Origin: Piezodorus guildinii
Lineage: Eukaryota; Arthropoda; Insecta; Hemiptera; Pentatomidae
Direction: 5' to 3'
DNA: 64,000 nucleotides
NCBI GenBank assembly: GCA_023052935.1
Contig: CM041292.1
Coordinates: forward strand, 204,499,799-204,563,798
Position 1 is the first letter of the stretch, and every line of letters begins with the position of its first letter. Both the position numbers and the translations under genes were made by a program. The notes beneath the pieces were generated by a model. It saw only the letters and a list, made by a program, of their open reading frames with translations. It was not told the origin of the DNA and did no database searches. This document shows, piece by piece, positions 44,085-55,485 of this stretch.

Positions 44085-44399
44085 TTTTTTTGCTAAAGTT
44101 ACTGAATTATTTCTAGAATGACAGTTATGGCCCAGGTTGCAGCCATGTATCAAAATTTGTGTTCTAGAGATTTTTGGGGATTGGAATAGCCTTTGTTTGC
44201 GCTTGTTATACACTGATCTATTTCTGTCAGTTGGTCTATTTACTGAGATTATTTTATTATCTTGTTGTTTGACTTTGTGTACTATCAGAAATGATATGTG
44301 TATCACATAGAAGTTGTTGGGGTGGATTTTTCTGTATTCTATCATATATTGTGTTATATTTTTCATTTATGCTTTTAAGTCGATCAATAAATTAAGATT
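44085..44399. other. Arm sequence of unknown origin
   Basis: Mirrored at 49620-49934. A 100-codon minus-strand frame here is identical in the right arm because of the duplication, so its preservation is not evidence of coding. Confidence 0.5.
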
Positions 44400-45590
44400 A
44401 ATTTACTTTGCATACATTGTCGCTGATTCAATATTGTATATTGATTTGGGGGAATTCTTTTGATACACATCACATTCAGCTTGAGATTGTGCAGAGAAAT
44501 ATTATTAAGGTAATTTTGGGTATCAATAAAGGACCCCCCTATCAATTAATATATTCTCGGACCTTAATGTGATGTCTGCAAAAAAATTATACCTGGTCTC
44601 AATTATGAAAGAGCTGTATTTTAGACGGGATAAGCTAGTCGGGAAGATTGACCACCGTTTTTCTACAAGACTGAAAATTACTTTAGCTTAGTTGTGCCAA
44701 GACCAAAACATACCTGGACGACACACCAGACTTGTTATTCCATTGTTGCTGTTTACAATAATTGTCCTCCAAATTTTCAATTTTCTCACACAAATCCTCC
44801 AAAGTATTTAAATTATTACTAAAATGTTAAATATGGGCAAAATCCCTCAGTGAAGAAAAAATTACTGAATTATAGAATCCAAATTACTCATCGCTATAGA
44901 CATGTCCACAATGCCAGCCTGCGTCACTCATTCTGATATTTATCCTGTGTACAAGTATATGTATTCTTTATTGACTTTTGATTTTGTCAATTACTGTTTC
45001 TTACTGTGTACTATGTTATGTTTCTTTATAATTGCTTATCATGTAATTCAATCTTGTATTTACTTGCCTTAATTTTATATCTTGTATATATGAATTTGTA
45101 TTCTTTACTGCTTTTGGTTTAGTCAATTCCTGTTTATAACTGTGTACCGTTTTACTGTTTCTTATAATTATTTTTTGTATTAATTAGGTATTAAATAATT
45201 TAATTTTGTATTTGCATGCCTTAATTTTATATCTTGTATATATGTATATGTATTCCTTATAGCTTTTAAGCTTTGTCAATTACTGTTTCATACTGTGTAC
45301 TGTGCTACTGTTTCTTTATAATTGTATTTTTATATTCCTTATGTATTTTTTTGTTTCTTACTGTGTAGTGTGTTACTGTTTCTTTATAAAAAATCGTGTT
45401 ATATTATTTAAGTATTGTATCTTACTATGTACTGTGCTACTGTTTGTTATTGTACTTTTATTGAATTGTCGCAGGTGAACTCCTTTCCCACACACGGGCT
45501 CGCCTTAGTGGGATAGTGACTTCTACTTGCACTGTAAAATGTCTGTACATTGATTTAAATAAAGAAGTTTAAAAAAATAATAAAAGTGTT
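44400..45590 (+). pseudogene. Third LINE family: RT C-terminal remnant and 3' UTR (left arm)
   Basis: Plus-strand fragments match the C-terminal region of non-LTR reverse transcriptases: SLIQYCILIWGNSFDTHHIQ, then EIVQRNIIKVILGINKGPP and a LNVMSAKKLYL-like block (about 44410-44620), with stops and shifts. A long A/T-rich 3' UTR follows, with repeated TTACTGTTTCTTACTGTGTA motifs. The end is the GGGCTCGCCTTAGTGGG block and ATAAA. The clade is unresolved (Jockey/CR1-like). Confidence 0.68.
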
Positions 45591-46045
45591 TTTCTAAGTC
45601 CTCTTTCATCATTTTGATTGTTTTAAAGGTCTGCTGTTGATTCAGCTTACACAAGGATTTTACTTCGACTTGCACTTCACCATGCATTTAGAGGTCATAA
45701 AAGACAGAAAACTTGTTTGGCCTTTACATCATTTGATAATAGAAGGGAAGATCTTTTAATAAAACCTCTTAGATATACCCAGTTAGTTACATTGGGATAC
45801 TAAATGTTGACAATTTATTTTATAGTACCCAGGAAAGAAGTAACTCGCTCAATGATATTTAACAATTATTTTAAAGATATGAAGTAGGATACAACTTTAG
45901 TGCCTCCTGTTCATTCTATTTCTGGATGCTCTGGTGTACAAACCTAGTGGAAGTAAGTTGAAAATTGTTTAGGGGAAACCGAGTATATTGAAAATATGAG
46001 ATAATTTTACCAATCTATATAGATCATTATACATATATATTATAT
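45591..46045. other. Arm sequence of unknown origin
   Basis: Mirrored at about 47975-48428. No gene or transposon signature. It ends at a short AT repeat where the two arms stop matching. Confidence 0.5.
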
Positions 46046-47130
46046 AAGTTTGTGTTGTTCTTAGGTTGCAGTCAATGAATAAACAATTTTATCTATGCGA
46101 CGTTTCGAGAATTTATTGTTCTCATAATCATGCCTTAACAGTGGAAAAAAACAGAACATTAATATTATTGTACAATAATTAATATATGATGTTATTGTTA
46201 GAGATATAAAAAAGAGTACATTGAACAATGAATATTAATACAGTAGGTACATAGATATTTTAAATTAGGATTTACATTCAAGATATTATTATAAAATTAC
46301 TTACAATTTTGGACAAAATAGTGTCTTAATTAGGCATGTTTAGCCTACAAGCTTTGAAAGAACACTGAAAAAATAAAAAAGGAATAGTTCAAGTATGGAA
46401 GATTTTTGTAGGAATTTATGATGACGTCAGGTGTCTGGGGTATTCTCCCTCCTATTGTTGAGTTGTTTTCGTTTTATTTCGTATTATTATTAAGACGTTT
46501 ATTTTATTTTTTTAAATTTTAATATGTGTTTATCAAATTCGAGTAACATGCATTTAGGTTTTGGACATCCGATTTTTTATTTATGGCGCGATTTTTATAT
46601 TTCTCTATGGTAATCATTTCTTTAAAATTTCGTTTGAAGCTGTTTTTTTCATAATGAATAATTTTCGGTGAGTGAAATTTAAATGAATGTCCCGTTTTTC
46701 TGAAATGAGGAGTGAGGGCAGTTTGGTCGGGTTTATTTGGGTCTTTTTTAATTGAAGTGCAGCTATATTTGTGTTGGTATACTCTCCTTATTAAATATTG
46801 TTCAGATGTTCCAAAATAAGACTTTCCGCATTTGTCTTCACAAGGTATTTCTTATACTACATTTGATTGAAGGTCTAATTTGTCGGAATCTTTAGTTTTT
46901 GTAAATAATTTTGATAAAGTATTTATATTTTTGTACGTAATGGCAGAATCACTATTATTTCTGTTAATGTTAAGTGCTTTTGCAAGTTTTTCGGAAAGTG
47001 TGGGTATGTATGGGATAGTGTAATATATTTTGGTGCTGTTCTCATTGTGTTGTTGTTTTTGTGACGTTGGTATCTGTTTTAGTAGTTTACATATGAGTTT
47101 GTGTGGATAACCATTTTCTAAACAAATATA
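46046..47130 (-). pseudogene. Penelope-like retroelement remnant (GIY-YIG endonuclease end)
   Basis: On the minus strand broken frames give TLSEKLAKALNINRNNS and INTLSKLFTKTKDSDKLDL, the linker typical of Penelope-like elements. They are followed by EIPCEDKCGKSYFGTSEQYL, HFRKTGHSFKF and a FKRNFKEMITIEKY-like block. This is the GIY-YIG endonuclease region (CGKSY replaces the usual GxxYIG context). The RT part is absent and several stops or shifts are present. Downstream (46046-46140) lies a terminal segment with a hammerhead-like motif. It is bounded on both sides by AT repeats and is missing from the right arm. Confidence 0.78.
46093..46133 (-). ncRNA. Degenerate hammerhead-ribozyme-like motif of the Penelope element
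   Basis: Penelope-like elements carry hammerhead motifs in their terminal repeats. Read on the minus strand, ATGATTATGAGAA is followed by a loop and TTCTCGAAACGTC. GAGAA/TTCTC forms stem II and GAAAC follows as in the hammerhead core. The CUGAUGA box is changed at two positions, including the G of the catalytic core, so activity is unlikely. Confidence 0.5.
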
Positions 47131-47136
47131 TATATA

Positions 47137-47198
<62 letters not shown>
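47130..47198. repeat. (TA)n microsatellite
   Basis: Long TA run. Its counterpart on the right is short (about 47971-47986), so the two sides differ in length. Confidence 0.9.
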
Positions 47199-47202
<4 letters not shown>

Positions 47203-47405
47203 AATGTTAGGACTAATTATTAATTTTTCACTTATAAAATTTGACATATAAAACAATATAAAAGTTGACTGTTATGGTTTAAAGATATCAAAATAAATAT
47301 AAAGTTTTTCCTAAGTGGTTTTATCAAATTCTATCTGTAATAAATTATAAATCCAGTTAAATGTTTTCTCATTATCAATTAAATAATCATAATCTATTAC
47401 AAATA
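47199..47405. repeat. Inner inverted repeat, left arm
   Basis: Pairs with 47764-47970 (sum 95169). At the inner edge the match stops at 47405/47764, exactly where the perfect 25-bp hairpin arm ends. Confidence 0.88.
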
Positions 47406-47539
47406 TTGTTAATTTATTTTATTTCACAATGAGGTTTTAATAATGTGGCATGAAACATTTCACTAGCAATAACACAAATCCTATCAAAAGCCTTTTTAAT
47501 AAATCAATTATAAACAATCCAGAGTCCCTTTTTAATTTT

Positions 47540-47739
47540 GTTTATTGTTCATTTATTTAACGTCACTTTATGCTACTATGGCTAATTGGACGATGCTACA
47601 GTGGGAGTCCTAAATTTTGCCTATCCAGGTTTTATTAGGATAGGGATCTTTAACGAGTACCTGACATCGCACAGGCTCGGGACCACCTTTTAACGTCCCC
47701 TCCGAAGGACGGCGTAACTAAGGATTTTTTACTCCCATT
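47540..47739 (-). mobile_element. SINE S1, truncated at the fold-back point
   Basis: Minus-strand S1 tail and body (TTATTTAACGTC ... GACGGCGTAACTAAGG), reaching the internal palindrome. Instead of continuing into the tRNA head, the sequence turns back on itself at 47740. Confidence 0.85.
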
Positions 47740-47764
47740 AAAAAATCCTTAGTTACGCCGTCCT
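47706..47764. other. Perfect 25-bp hairpin at the duplication axis
   Basis: Arms 47706-47730 and 47740-47764 are exact inverted repeats around a 9-base loop (ACTCCCATT). In a normal S1 copy only the inner ~11 bp pair (see 17071-17330); the other ~14 bp of the right arm are copied back from the left arm. Confidence 0.9.
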
Positions 47765-47970
47765 ATTTGTAATAGATTATGATTATTTAATTGATAATGA
47801 GAAAACATTTAATTGGATTTATAATTTATTACAGATAGAATTTGATAAAACCACTTAGGAAAAACTTTATATTTATATTGATATCTTTAAACCATAACAG
47901 TCAACTTTTATATTGTTTTATATGTCAAATTTTATAAGTGAAAAATTAATAATTAGTCCTAACATTTCTT
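47764..47970. repeat. Inner inverted repeat, right arm
   Basis: Inverted copy of 47199-47405, continuing outward through a short AT repeat into the main right arm. Confidence 0.88.
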
Positions 47971-48428
47971 ATATATATATATATATGTATAATGATCTAT
48001 ATAGATTGGTAAAATTATCTCATATTTTCAATATACTCGGTTTCCCCTAAACAATTTTCAACTTACTTCCACTAGGTTTGTACACCAGAGCATCCAGAAA
48101 TAGAATGAACAGGAGGCACTAAAGTTGTATCCTACTTCATATCTTTAAAATAATTGTTAAATATCATTGAGCGAGTTACTTCTTTCCTGGGTACTATAAA
48201 ATAAATTGTCAACATTTAGTATCCCAATGTAACTAACTGGGTATATCTAAGAGGTTTTATTAAAAGATCTTCCCTTCTATTATCAAATGATGTAAAGGCC
48301 AAACAAGTTTTCTGTCTTTTATGACCTCTAAATGCATGGTGAAGTGCAAGTCGAAGTAAAATCCTTGTGTAAGCTGAATCAACAGCAGACCTTTAAAACA
48401 ATCAAAATGATGAAAGAGGACTTAGAAA

Positions 48429-49619
48429 AACACTTTTATTATTTTTTTAAACTTCTTTATTTAAATCAATGTACAGACATTTTACAGTGCAAGTAGAAGT
48501 CACTATCCCACTAAGGCGAGCCCGTGTGTGGGAAAGGAGTTCACCTGCGACAATTCAATAAAAGTACAATAACAAACAGTAGCACAGTACATAGTAAGAT
48601 ACAATACTTAAATAATATAACACGATTTTTTATAAAGAAACAGTAACACACTACACAGTAAGAAACAAAAAAATACATAAGGAATATAAAAATACAATTA
48701 TAAAGAAACAGTAGCACAGTACACAGTATGAAACAGTAATTGACAAAGCTTAAAAGCTATAAGGAATACATATACATATATACAAGATATAAAATTAAGG
48801 CATGCAAATACAAAATTAAATTATTTAATACCTAATTAATACAAAAAATAATTATAAGAAACAGTAAAACGGTACACAGTTATAAACAGGAATTGACTAA
48901 ACCAAAAGCAGTAAAGAATACAAATTCATATATACAAGATATAAAATTAAGGCAAGTAAATACAAGATTGAATTACATGATAAGCAATTATAAAGAAACA
49001 TAACATAGTACACAGTAAGAAACAGTAATTGACAAAATCAAAAGTCAATAAAGAATACATATACTTGTACACAGGATAAATATCAGAATGAGTGACGCAG
49101 GCTGGCATTGTGGACATGTCTATAGCGATGAGTAATTTGGATTCTATAATTCAGTAATTTTTTCTTCACTGAGGGATTTTGCCCATATTTAACATTTTAG
49201 TAATAATTTAAATACTTTGGAGGATTTGTGTGAGAAAATTGAAAATTTGGAGGACAATTATTGTAAACAGCAACAATGGAATAACAAGTCTGGTGTGTCG
49301 TCCAGGTATGTTTTGGTCTTGGCACAACTAAGCTAAAGTAATTTTCAGTCTTGTAGAAAAACGGTGGTCAATCTTCCCGACTAGCTTATCCCGTCTAAAA
49401 TACAGCTTCTTCATAATTGAGACCAGGTATAATTTTTTTGCAGACATCACATTAAGGTCCGAGAATATATTAATTGATAGGGGGGTCCTTTATTGATACC
49501 CAAAATTACCTTAATAATATTTCTCTGCACAATCTCAAGCTGAATGTGATGTGTATCAAAAGAATTCCCCCAAATCAATATACAATATTGAATCAGCGAC
49601 AATGTATGCAAAGTAAATT
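48429..49619 (-). pseudogene. Third LINE family remnant (right arm)
   Basis: Mirror copy of 44400-45590 with very few differences (for example GAAAGAGC versus GAAGAAGC near 49408). Same broken RT C-terminal frames and 3' UTR. Confidence 0.68.
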
Positions 49620-49934
49620 AATCTTAATTTATTGATCGACTTAAAAGCATAAATGAAAAATATAACACAATATATGATAGAATACAGAAAAATCCACCCC
49701 AACAACTTCTATGTGATACACATATCATTTCTGATAGTACACAAAGTCAAACAACAAGATAATAAAATAATCTCAGTAAATAGACCAACTGACAGAAATA
49801 GATCAGTGTATAACAAGCGCAAACAAAGGCTATTCCAATCCCCAAAAATCTCTAGAACACAAATTTTGATACATGGCTGCAACCTGGGCCATAACTGTCA
49901 TTCTAGAAATAATTCAGTAACTTTAGCAAAAAAA

Positions 49935-50780
49935 TCTGGTGCTCCCAACACATGACTTTCACTTATCTCTATTATTTATGTCAATTCAAGAATTATTAAA
50001 CAAAATTATAAACGAAAATAAATTGTTAAAGAATTATTTAAATTGGATTTAAAAAGAAACACGTGTTTTATTGTATAATCTATTATATTATGATCTACGA
50101 TGATCAGTTTGTTTTATCAGCTTTTCATCACTCTATTTTAACTTTTACAATAATATCTATATGATAATATTTGTTCTAAAATCTTTAGCATTCCAACAGC
50201 ATATTATACATGTATATTATTGTTCTTAAGTTCAAAAACAAAAAATTGCATTAAAAAAATATTTTTGGTCTTTTCTCATTTAGTTGAATATATAATATGC
50301 TCTACTTATATATATTTACCAGTTTTTTATCCACGGTAACAAGATTATATTGTTATTTTTTTATTATCTACAAAATTAAAGGTACTTTATAAGAAGAAAA
50401 TTTAAAATATCGGCATTTAAGCCTTGTCACACTATTGATCAGAATGAAATCTATACCATATTAAATCCCATTAAATTTTACATCAATATATAGAGTTTAA
50501 TCATAAAAAGGTGCTAAATGCATGGTATGAAGTGGCTCTTTTTCTTAGCTGGTTTTGATGAAAAGTTTTTGTAACATCTCGGGTGTATAATATGAAATTT
50601 CAGTTTCATAGGACTTTTTGTTTACCACACATGGACACACACAGACTTTTAGCGGGACTTGGTTATTTGGACTCAGGGAACCCTAAAACATGTGATTCCG
50701 TTGAAAACTGGACTTTGAAAATTTTCAGGAACGCAATACTTTTTCTTACTAAATATTTCATATATAGGTAATCGAAAGTC
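49935..50780 (+). mobile_element. Family H copy H18 (right arm)
   Basis: Mirror of H17. It starts TCTGGTGCTCCC at 49935 and ends near ATATAGGTAATCGAAAGTC. Confidence 0.82.
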
Positions 50781-51007
50781 AAAATAAAAAAAAATAGGTG
50801 TTTCTCAGAAATAATAAGACCCACTTTTTTCTTTAGGTATTTCTGTTGTTATTATTCCAAATGATTCCTAAAAAGTATTTAACTCTATATTGTACACTTC
50901 ACCTTTTTCAAAGGAAGTGAAGTTGGAGGTGCTATGTGAAAACGATCAATCAGCTAGATAAGCAAGTGAGGTATTGTGTATTATTTTGTACACTGATTCC
51001 AATGAAC

Positions 51008-51739
51008 ACAAAACACCGCCAATACTTATATACAAATAGTTTGTATATTAGTTGGGCTTTTAGATTAAAATATGTGAAATTTTAGCATTTTTCTTTACAA
51101 TATTTTTTTGTCCAGGTTTTTTTTTTTTCATAGAAAGCTTTTTTTGTAATCATAAATAATAGCTGAAAAGTGCTTATCTCTATAATGTACACTTCCTTCT
51201 TTTTTGGATGTAGTTAAGAGGGAAGAACATAAATTACTATAAAAACAACATATGTTCCTAAACCCATTCATTTTAGTATAACTAATGTTAACATGCATTA
51301 CTAAAAAGTAATATAAACAGTTGAAAAATATTATAATAAAGAAGAAATGGTATTTTGTCCTCCATCCAATAACTTTCTGTCTTAAAGTGTTTTTTTTTTA
51401 TATAATGTTATATTCCTCAAAAATTTGAGTGATGGCTTTAGTGGTCCTGTTCAGTTGTTGAAAATTATTCTTAGTGTCGAATAGTTAATTAATATTGATT
51501 TGAATGAAAAAAGCAAAGGATTAAAAACAATTAAAGTATTATTATTTTAAATACTTAAATTATATTAAATTATTAAAAGCCAAAAAGTAAAGCTTGTTAT
51601 TTATTTTTTAGCTTTTGATGTTTTAAGAGCTATAAGAAGATACAACTACCTAGTTAATTTTTAGGAAACCATGAAAACTTGATTAGTGTTAAGCAAGAGT
51701 AAATTGCTCACGTTCAATTTTGCTGAGAACACGCTAATT
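51008..51739. other. Unassigned stretch right of the inverted repeat
   Basis: AT-rich. Part may be the degraded front of the Tc1-like element that follows, but no terminal repeat was identified. Confidence 0.35.
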
Positions 51740-52310
51740 GGACTGAGCCTAATTTGGTCCTTGTTATGTTCAACTATGGATCCAAGTTTATCCTGTGTAC
51801 TCAGGCTGCCCGAGCATTAGTATGGAGAAGAAGGGGAGAGAGGTAAAGACAGTACAACTTTACTCAAACAGTGTTACCCAGGTGGGTCTCTTATGGTGTG
51901 GGGAGGTATCACATCACAAATGAGGAAGGATGAACCTGCTCATGTTCAACAGACTATCTCTCATTGCAATTTCGTACATTGCAACACGTATGGCCACACA
52001 CAACAGTGGCAGACTACCTAAATGACGTCGGGATTTGTACTCAGCGGTGGCCAGCTCGAAGCCCAGACCTGAATCCTATAGAACAGCTACAGAAGCAGTT
52101 AGGGAGGTGTGCCCGAAGTCGGCCAAACCCTCTAGGTACCTACAGGACCTCAGGACAGTGCTAGTGGAAGAGTGGGAGACCATACCCCATAAACGGGTAG
52201 CTACCCTCTTCCAAATTATGCCTGGGAGGATCATCAGTCATCAGAGGCAGAGGAGGGAATACCTGGTATTGAGGACACATTTTTTTGGTTTAATTAAAGA
52301 TTAAAAATGT
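51740..52310 (+). pseudogene. Tc1-like transposase, catalytic domain remnant
   Basis: Plus-strand pieces in shifting frames follow the Tc1 order: a NWTEP block, FNYGSKFILC where the family has the first catalytic Asp (SDES pattern; Asp replaced by Tyr here), and VWRRRGERYKD. Then GGSLMVWGGITSQ, TLQHVWPH and RWPARSPDLNPIEQ with the catalytic Glu (codon 52081-52083). The tail is WETIPHKRVATLFQIMPGRI. The N-terminal DNA-binding domain is not recognisable. Dead by frameshifts and loss of the first Asp. Confidence 0.83.
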
Positions 52311-53334
52311 AAAGAAGTCAATTTTTATGATATTTTGTTTTTTTACTATTCATTTTTTTTCTTTTTTATCATGTCGTTTTTTCTTCATTTTCCTTGTGTA
52401 TTTTAGAAGAATATTTTTTTCTATGCTAAGAAAAAAATTGGGAGGTTAATTTTGGTTTAACAAAAAAATATTTGCAAAAATCTAGGTGCGCCGGTTTTTT
52501 TTTTATCGCTAGTGTATTGCAACTGTGATAACATTTATAACTCTAGTTTAAAACAGGAATACACTACGGAAAGTCTTACAAACTGGTTTGTATGTTAGGC
52601 AGATGAAACTAAAATTCATTCTCAACTGTGATATCATATTTAAGATACATAGATATGAGCCAAAGATGTTATAGCAACTTTTTTCATCAAAAATGCCACA
52701 TAATATAATAGATTTTACACATTTCTACAATTGAGATGTTGATTTCCACAAAGCATTATATCCATTTAAGGAAATTTTACAGGATGCACAAAACTCTGTC
52801 ATTTACTATATTATTAAACCATATTATTTGATTCTTTTTGCATTAAAACCTAGAATTGATTTTTTACCATATTAATAACACTATAAAGTTTTAGTACAAG
52901 TTGGATCAAAACTAAATGCGTAATCATCAACTTAAGAAAATAACTGTGTATGTAAATTGTGTTTTTAAAGGACTTGAGAGTTCTTTAGATCAAATCAGGT
53001 ACAAGATTTTGATAAAAATAAATGATGAAAATACAAATATGTAAAAATATCAATTTCCTAAAAAATGTCCTTTAGTACCTTTTGGAAATCAACGTTTCAA
53101 ATGTACCCACCGCTCTGATTATTTTGTAAAATAATTTGTATAATCAAATTCTTTTTAATATCAGATAGGTTTTTATTTTGAGTCTGACAAAGCTTAAATG
53201 TTGAATTTTTAAAATTTATTAATTTGAAGTACCTTTGTTTTTGTTTATTTAAAACAATTGGCCATTATTCTTACTAATAAGTAAGGAATAAATATTAATT
53301 TAAAAAGAATTTTATATATACATATATATATATA
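52311..53334. other. AT-rich stretch with a degenerate family H copy
   Basis: About 52620-53280 carries faint minus-strand family H similarity (GTTATAGCAACTTTTTTCATC and the CTTAAATG...AAGTACCTTTG block). The rest is unassigned. Confidence 0.4.
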
Positions 53335-54335
53335 TTTTTTTTTTAAATATTTTTATTGAAATTTACAACTTTATTTTGTAATACAACAAGTAAATATGTT
53401 GGTAATGATAAAATACATGAAAAAAAAAACATGAAGAGTAAATGCCCATTTGCATTACTCCACTAAGTAACTAAACTAGAAGGTCTCGAGGCCATCTTGT
53501 TTTCAGGCACCTCGTAGGATTGTCAGGAATTGAAGAGGAAGCAAGAATTGAAACTAGAGGGTTAGAGTGGGAGTGGAGTTTGTCATGGAAGGATTGATAC
53601 CTGGTTCGGGCCAAATCAGCAACATATGGGATGTTAAGGTCTTTATGGATGAGTTTATTTGTGACAAAGTAAGGAGCATTGAGGATTTTTCGAAGGATTT
53701 TGGATTGTAAGGATTGAATACGGGAAGAATTTAATGGTTTCGTAGAGCCCAAAAGCTCAACTCCGTAAGTCCAGATAGGCCTTATGATGGTGATATAGAT
53801 GAGCCTTTTGTAGATAAGTGGAAGGTTGGAGCATCTGTCCAGTAAGTGTTGTAGTAAGCGAAAGCGACGGGCAGTTTCTTGTCGTTTCAGTCTTGTGTGG
53901 AGATTCCATGTTAGACGTTTGTCAAGTAGAAGTCGTAGGTAGCGGATCTGTTCAACTGGAACAAGCGGAATATTATTAAAGGAAACGGTAGGGCAGGATG
54001 TAATAGGTTTACGACAAAGGGTAAAGGTAATTTGGTGGGATTTGTTGGAATTGATTTTGATTCTCCAATTCTGACACCATATCTCAAGCTCTCTGATATG
54101 GGATTGAAGAGTTTGAGAGGCAATAGTAGGATCGTTATTGACTGATAACACACAAGTATCATCAGCATAGGTAGAAAGGAAGGTGTTGGGATGGGTTGGG
54201 ATATCAGCTGTATAGACTGTGTAGAGGATGGGTCCAAGGATACTACCTTGAGGTACACCAGCAGACTGAGTAAAAAGGGATGAATAGGAACTATTGTGGT
54301 TTATTTTGAAGGATCTTTCAGAGAGGTAAGACTGT
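53335..54335 (-). pseudogene. Jockey-like LINE, second subfamily, 3' fragment
   Basis: Minus-strand RT fragment. AGVPQGSILGPILYTVYTAD and FLSTYADDTCVLS lie at the 5' side, then a 226-codon open frame (54151-53471) with LEIWCQNWRIKINSNKSHQI, LDKRLTW and YGVELLGSTKP, ending WPRDLLV. The 3' UTR includes an A-rich end near 53335. The motif C Asp pair is present, but the 5' part of the RT and the endonuclease are missing. Same subfamily as 17517-18345, better preserved. Confidence 0.87.
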
Positions 54336-54479
54336 TATATAATTTAAATGAGAAATATTTTCTCTTATCTGTGATGTACAAGAAATGATTAGAAAGGGAA
54401 AAGGTTTGAGAAAAATAATTAATTAATTTATAAATGAATAAAATTGTCATATACAACAATCACCTATGTTTATACCATA

Positions 54480-54800
54480 TTTAAATTACCTTCTAAAACT
54501 TTGTATGGAAGATAATTTATTTTTTTTAATCTTTAGTTTTTTAACGGTATGTTATACATCTATATTACTGTTCTTATGTTAAAAAAAAACAACAAAAACA
54601 CTTTTTACATAATCAAATATTTTTCCACTCTTCTTCTTTAGTTGGATATCAAATTCATCCGTCTTATATATTTACCAGTTTTTTTGTTAATGTTAACAAT
54701 ACTATAATGGTTAATTTTGTCAAATTTAGAGGTGGAAAATTTAAAATATCTGCATTAAAGCCCTGTCTTGCTATTTCAATCAAAATGATATTAGAGCCCA
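54480..54800 (+). mobile_element. Family H copy, internal fragment (H20)
   Basis: From the TTTAATCTTTAG block to GATATTAGAGCCCATTT. It joins a minus-strand copy at about 54800. Confidence 0.7.
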
Positions 54801-55485
54801 TTTTTCTATTTTTCAACGGAAATGCACATTTCAGCGTCCCCTGTTTCTAAATAACCAAGTAGCACAAAAATATCAGTATGTGTGTCCTTTGATGTGGTAA
54901 GTCTAGCAAAAAAACAAAGTCATGAAAAAAAAAAATTGTATACTAATAATGGAGTTCGATATCATGTAGGATCATTCTGATTGAAATAATCTGGCAAGCC
55001 TTAAATGCCGAATTTTTTAATTTTCTTCCGCTAAAGTATCTTTAATTTTGATTCTAAAAAGATAACCATATCACCTAGTCAGCATTGATAAAAAATTGAT
55101 GAATGTATAAATTGCATGAATTTGATACATAACAAACGTAGAAAAGAGCAATAATATTTTTGTATGCAATTTTTGTGTTAGAGAACATAAAAACTATAAT
55201 ATAGATGTATGATATATCATTGGAAAGCTACAGATTTTAAAAAAATATATATATTATCTTATACTAGTAATTGTAAAAGTTAATGAAGAGTGATGAAAAA
55301 TCGATAAAACTAACTGATTAATGTAACAGATTATTTAATAAAACACCTAGTTTCAATTGAAACTCATTAATTCTTCTTCATTAATTAATTTTTAACAATT
55401 TATTTTTATCTCAAACTGTATTTAAAAATTTTTAAATTTATTTTAACAATGGCAGTTAGTGAAAGGCATGTGCTTTACGCACCAG
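54801..55485 (-). mobile_element. Family H copy H21, 3' end missing
   Basis: Minus-strand copy from the TTTTCAACGGAAATG block to the 5' terminus (complement of TCTGGTGCG at 55485). With H20 it forms an inverted pair. Confidence 0.75.

Larger units (their letters stand above)
43013..51007. repeat. Large fold-back inverted duplication (~8 kb)
   Basis: 43013-46045 is a near-identical inverted copy of 47975-51007 (paired coordinates sum to about 94019-94020). Inside these arms a second pair, about 47199-47405 and 47764-47970, sums to 95169. Inside that is a perfect 25-bp pair, 47706-47730 and 47740-47764, summing to 95470. Going inward, two segments are present only on the left: about 46046-47195 (Penelope-like remnant) and 47406-47705 (most of a SINE). 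The differences seen between arms are few (for example a 2-bp indel near 50311). Confidence 0.9.

Noticed and set aside
44064..44366. Identical 100-codon frames at 44064-44366 (-) and 49653-49955 (+)
   Set aside because: Identity follows from the inverted duplication. The frame runs into family H sequence and resembles no known protein.
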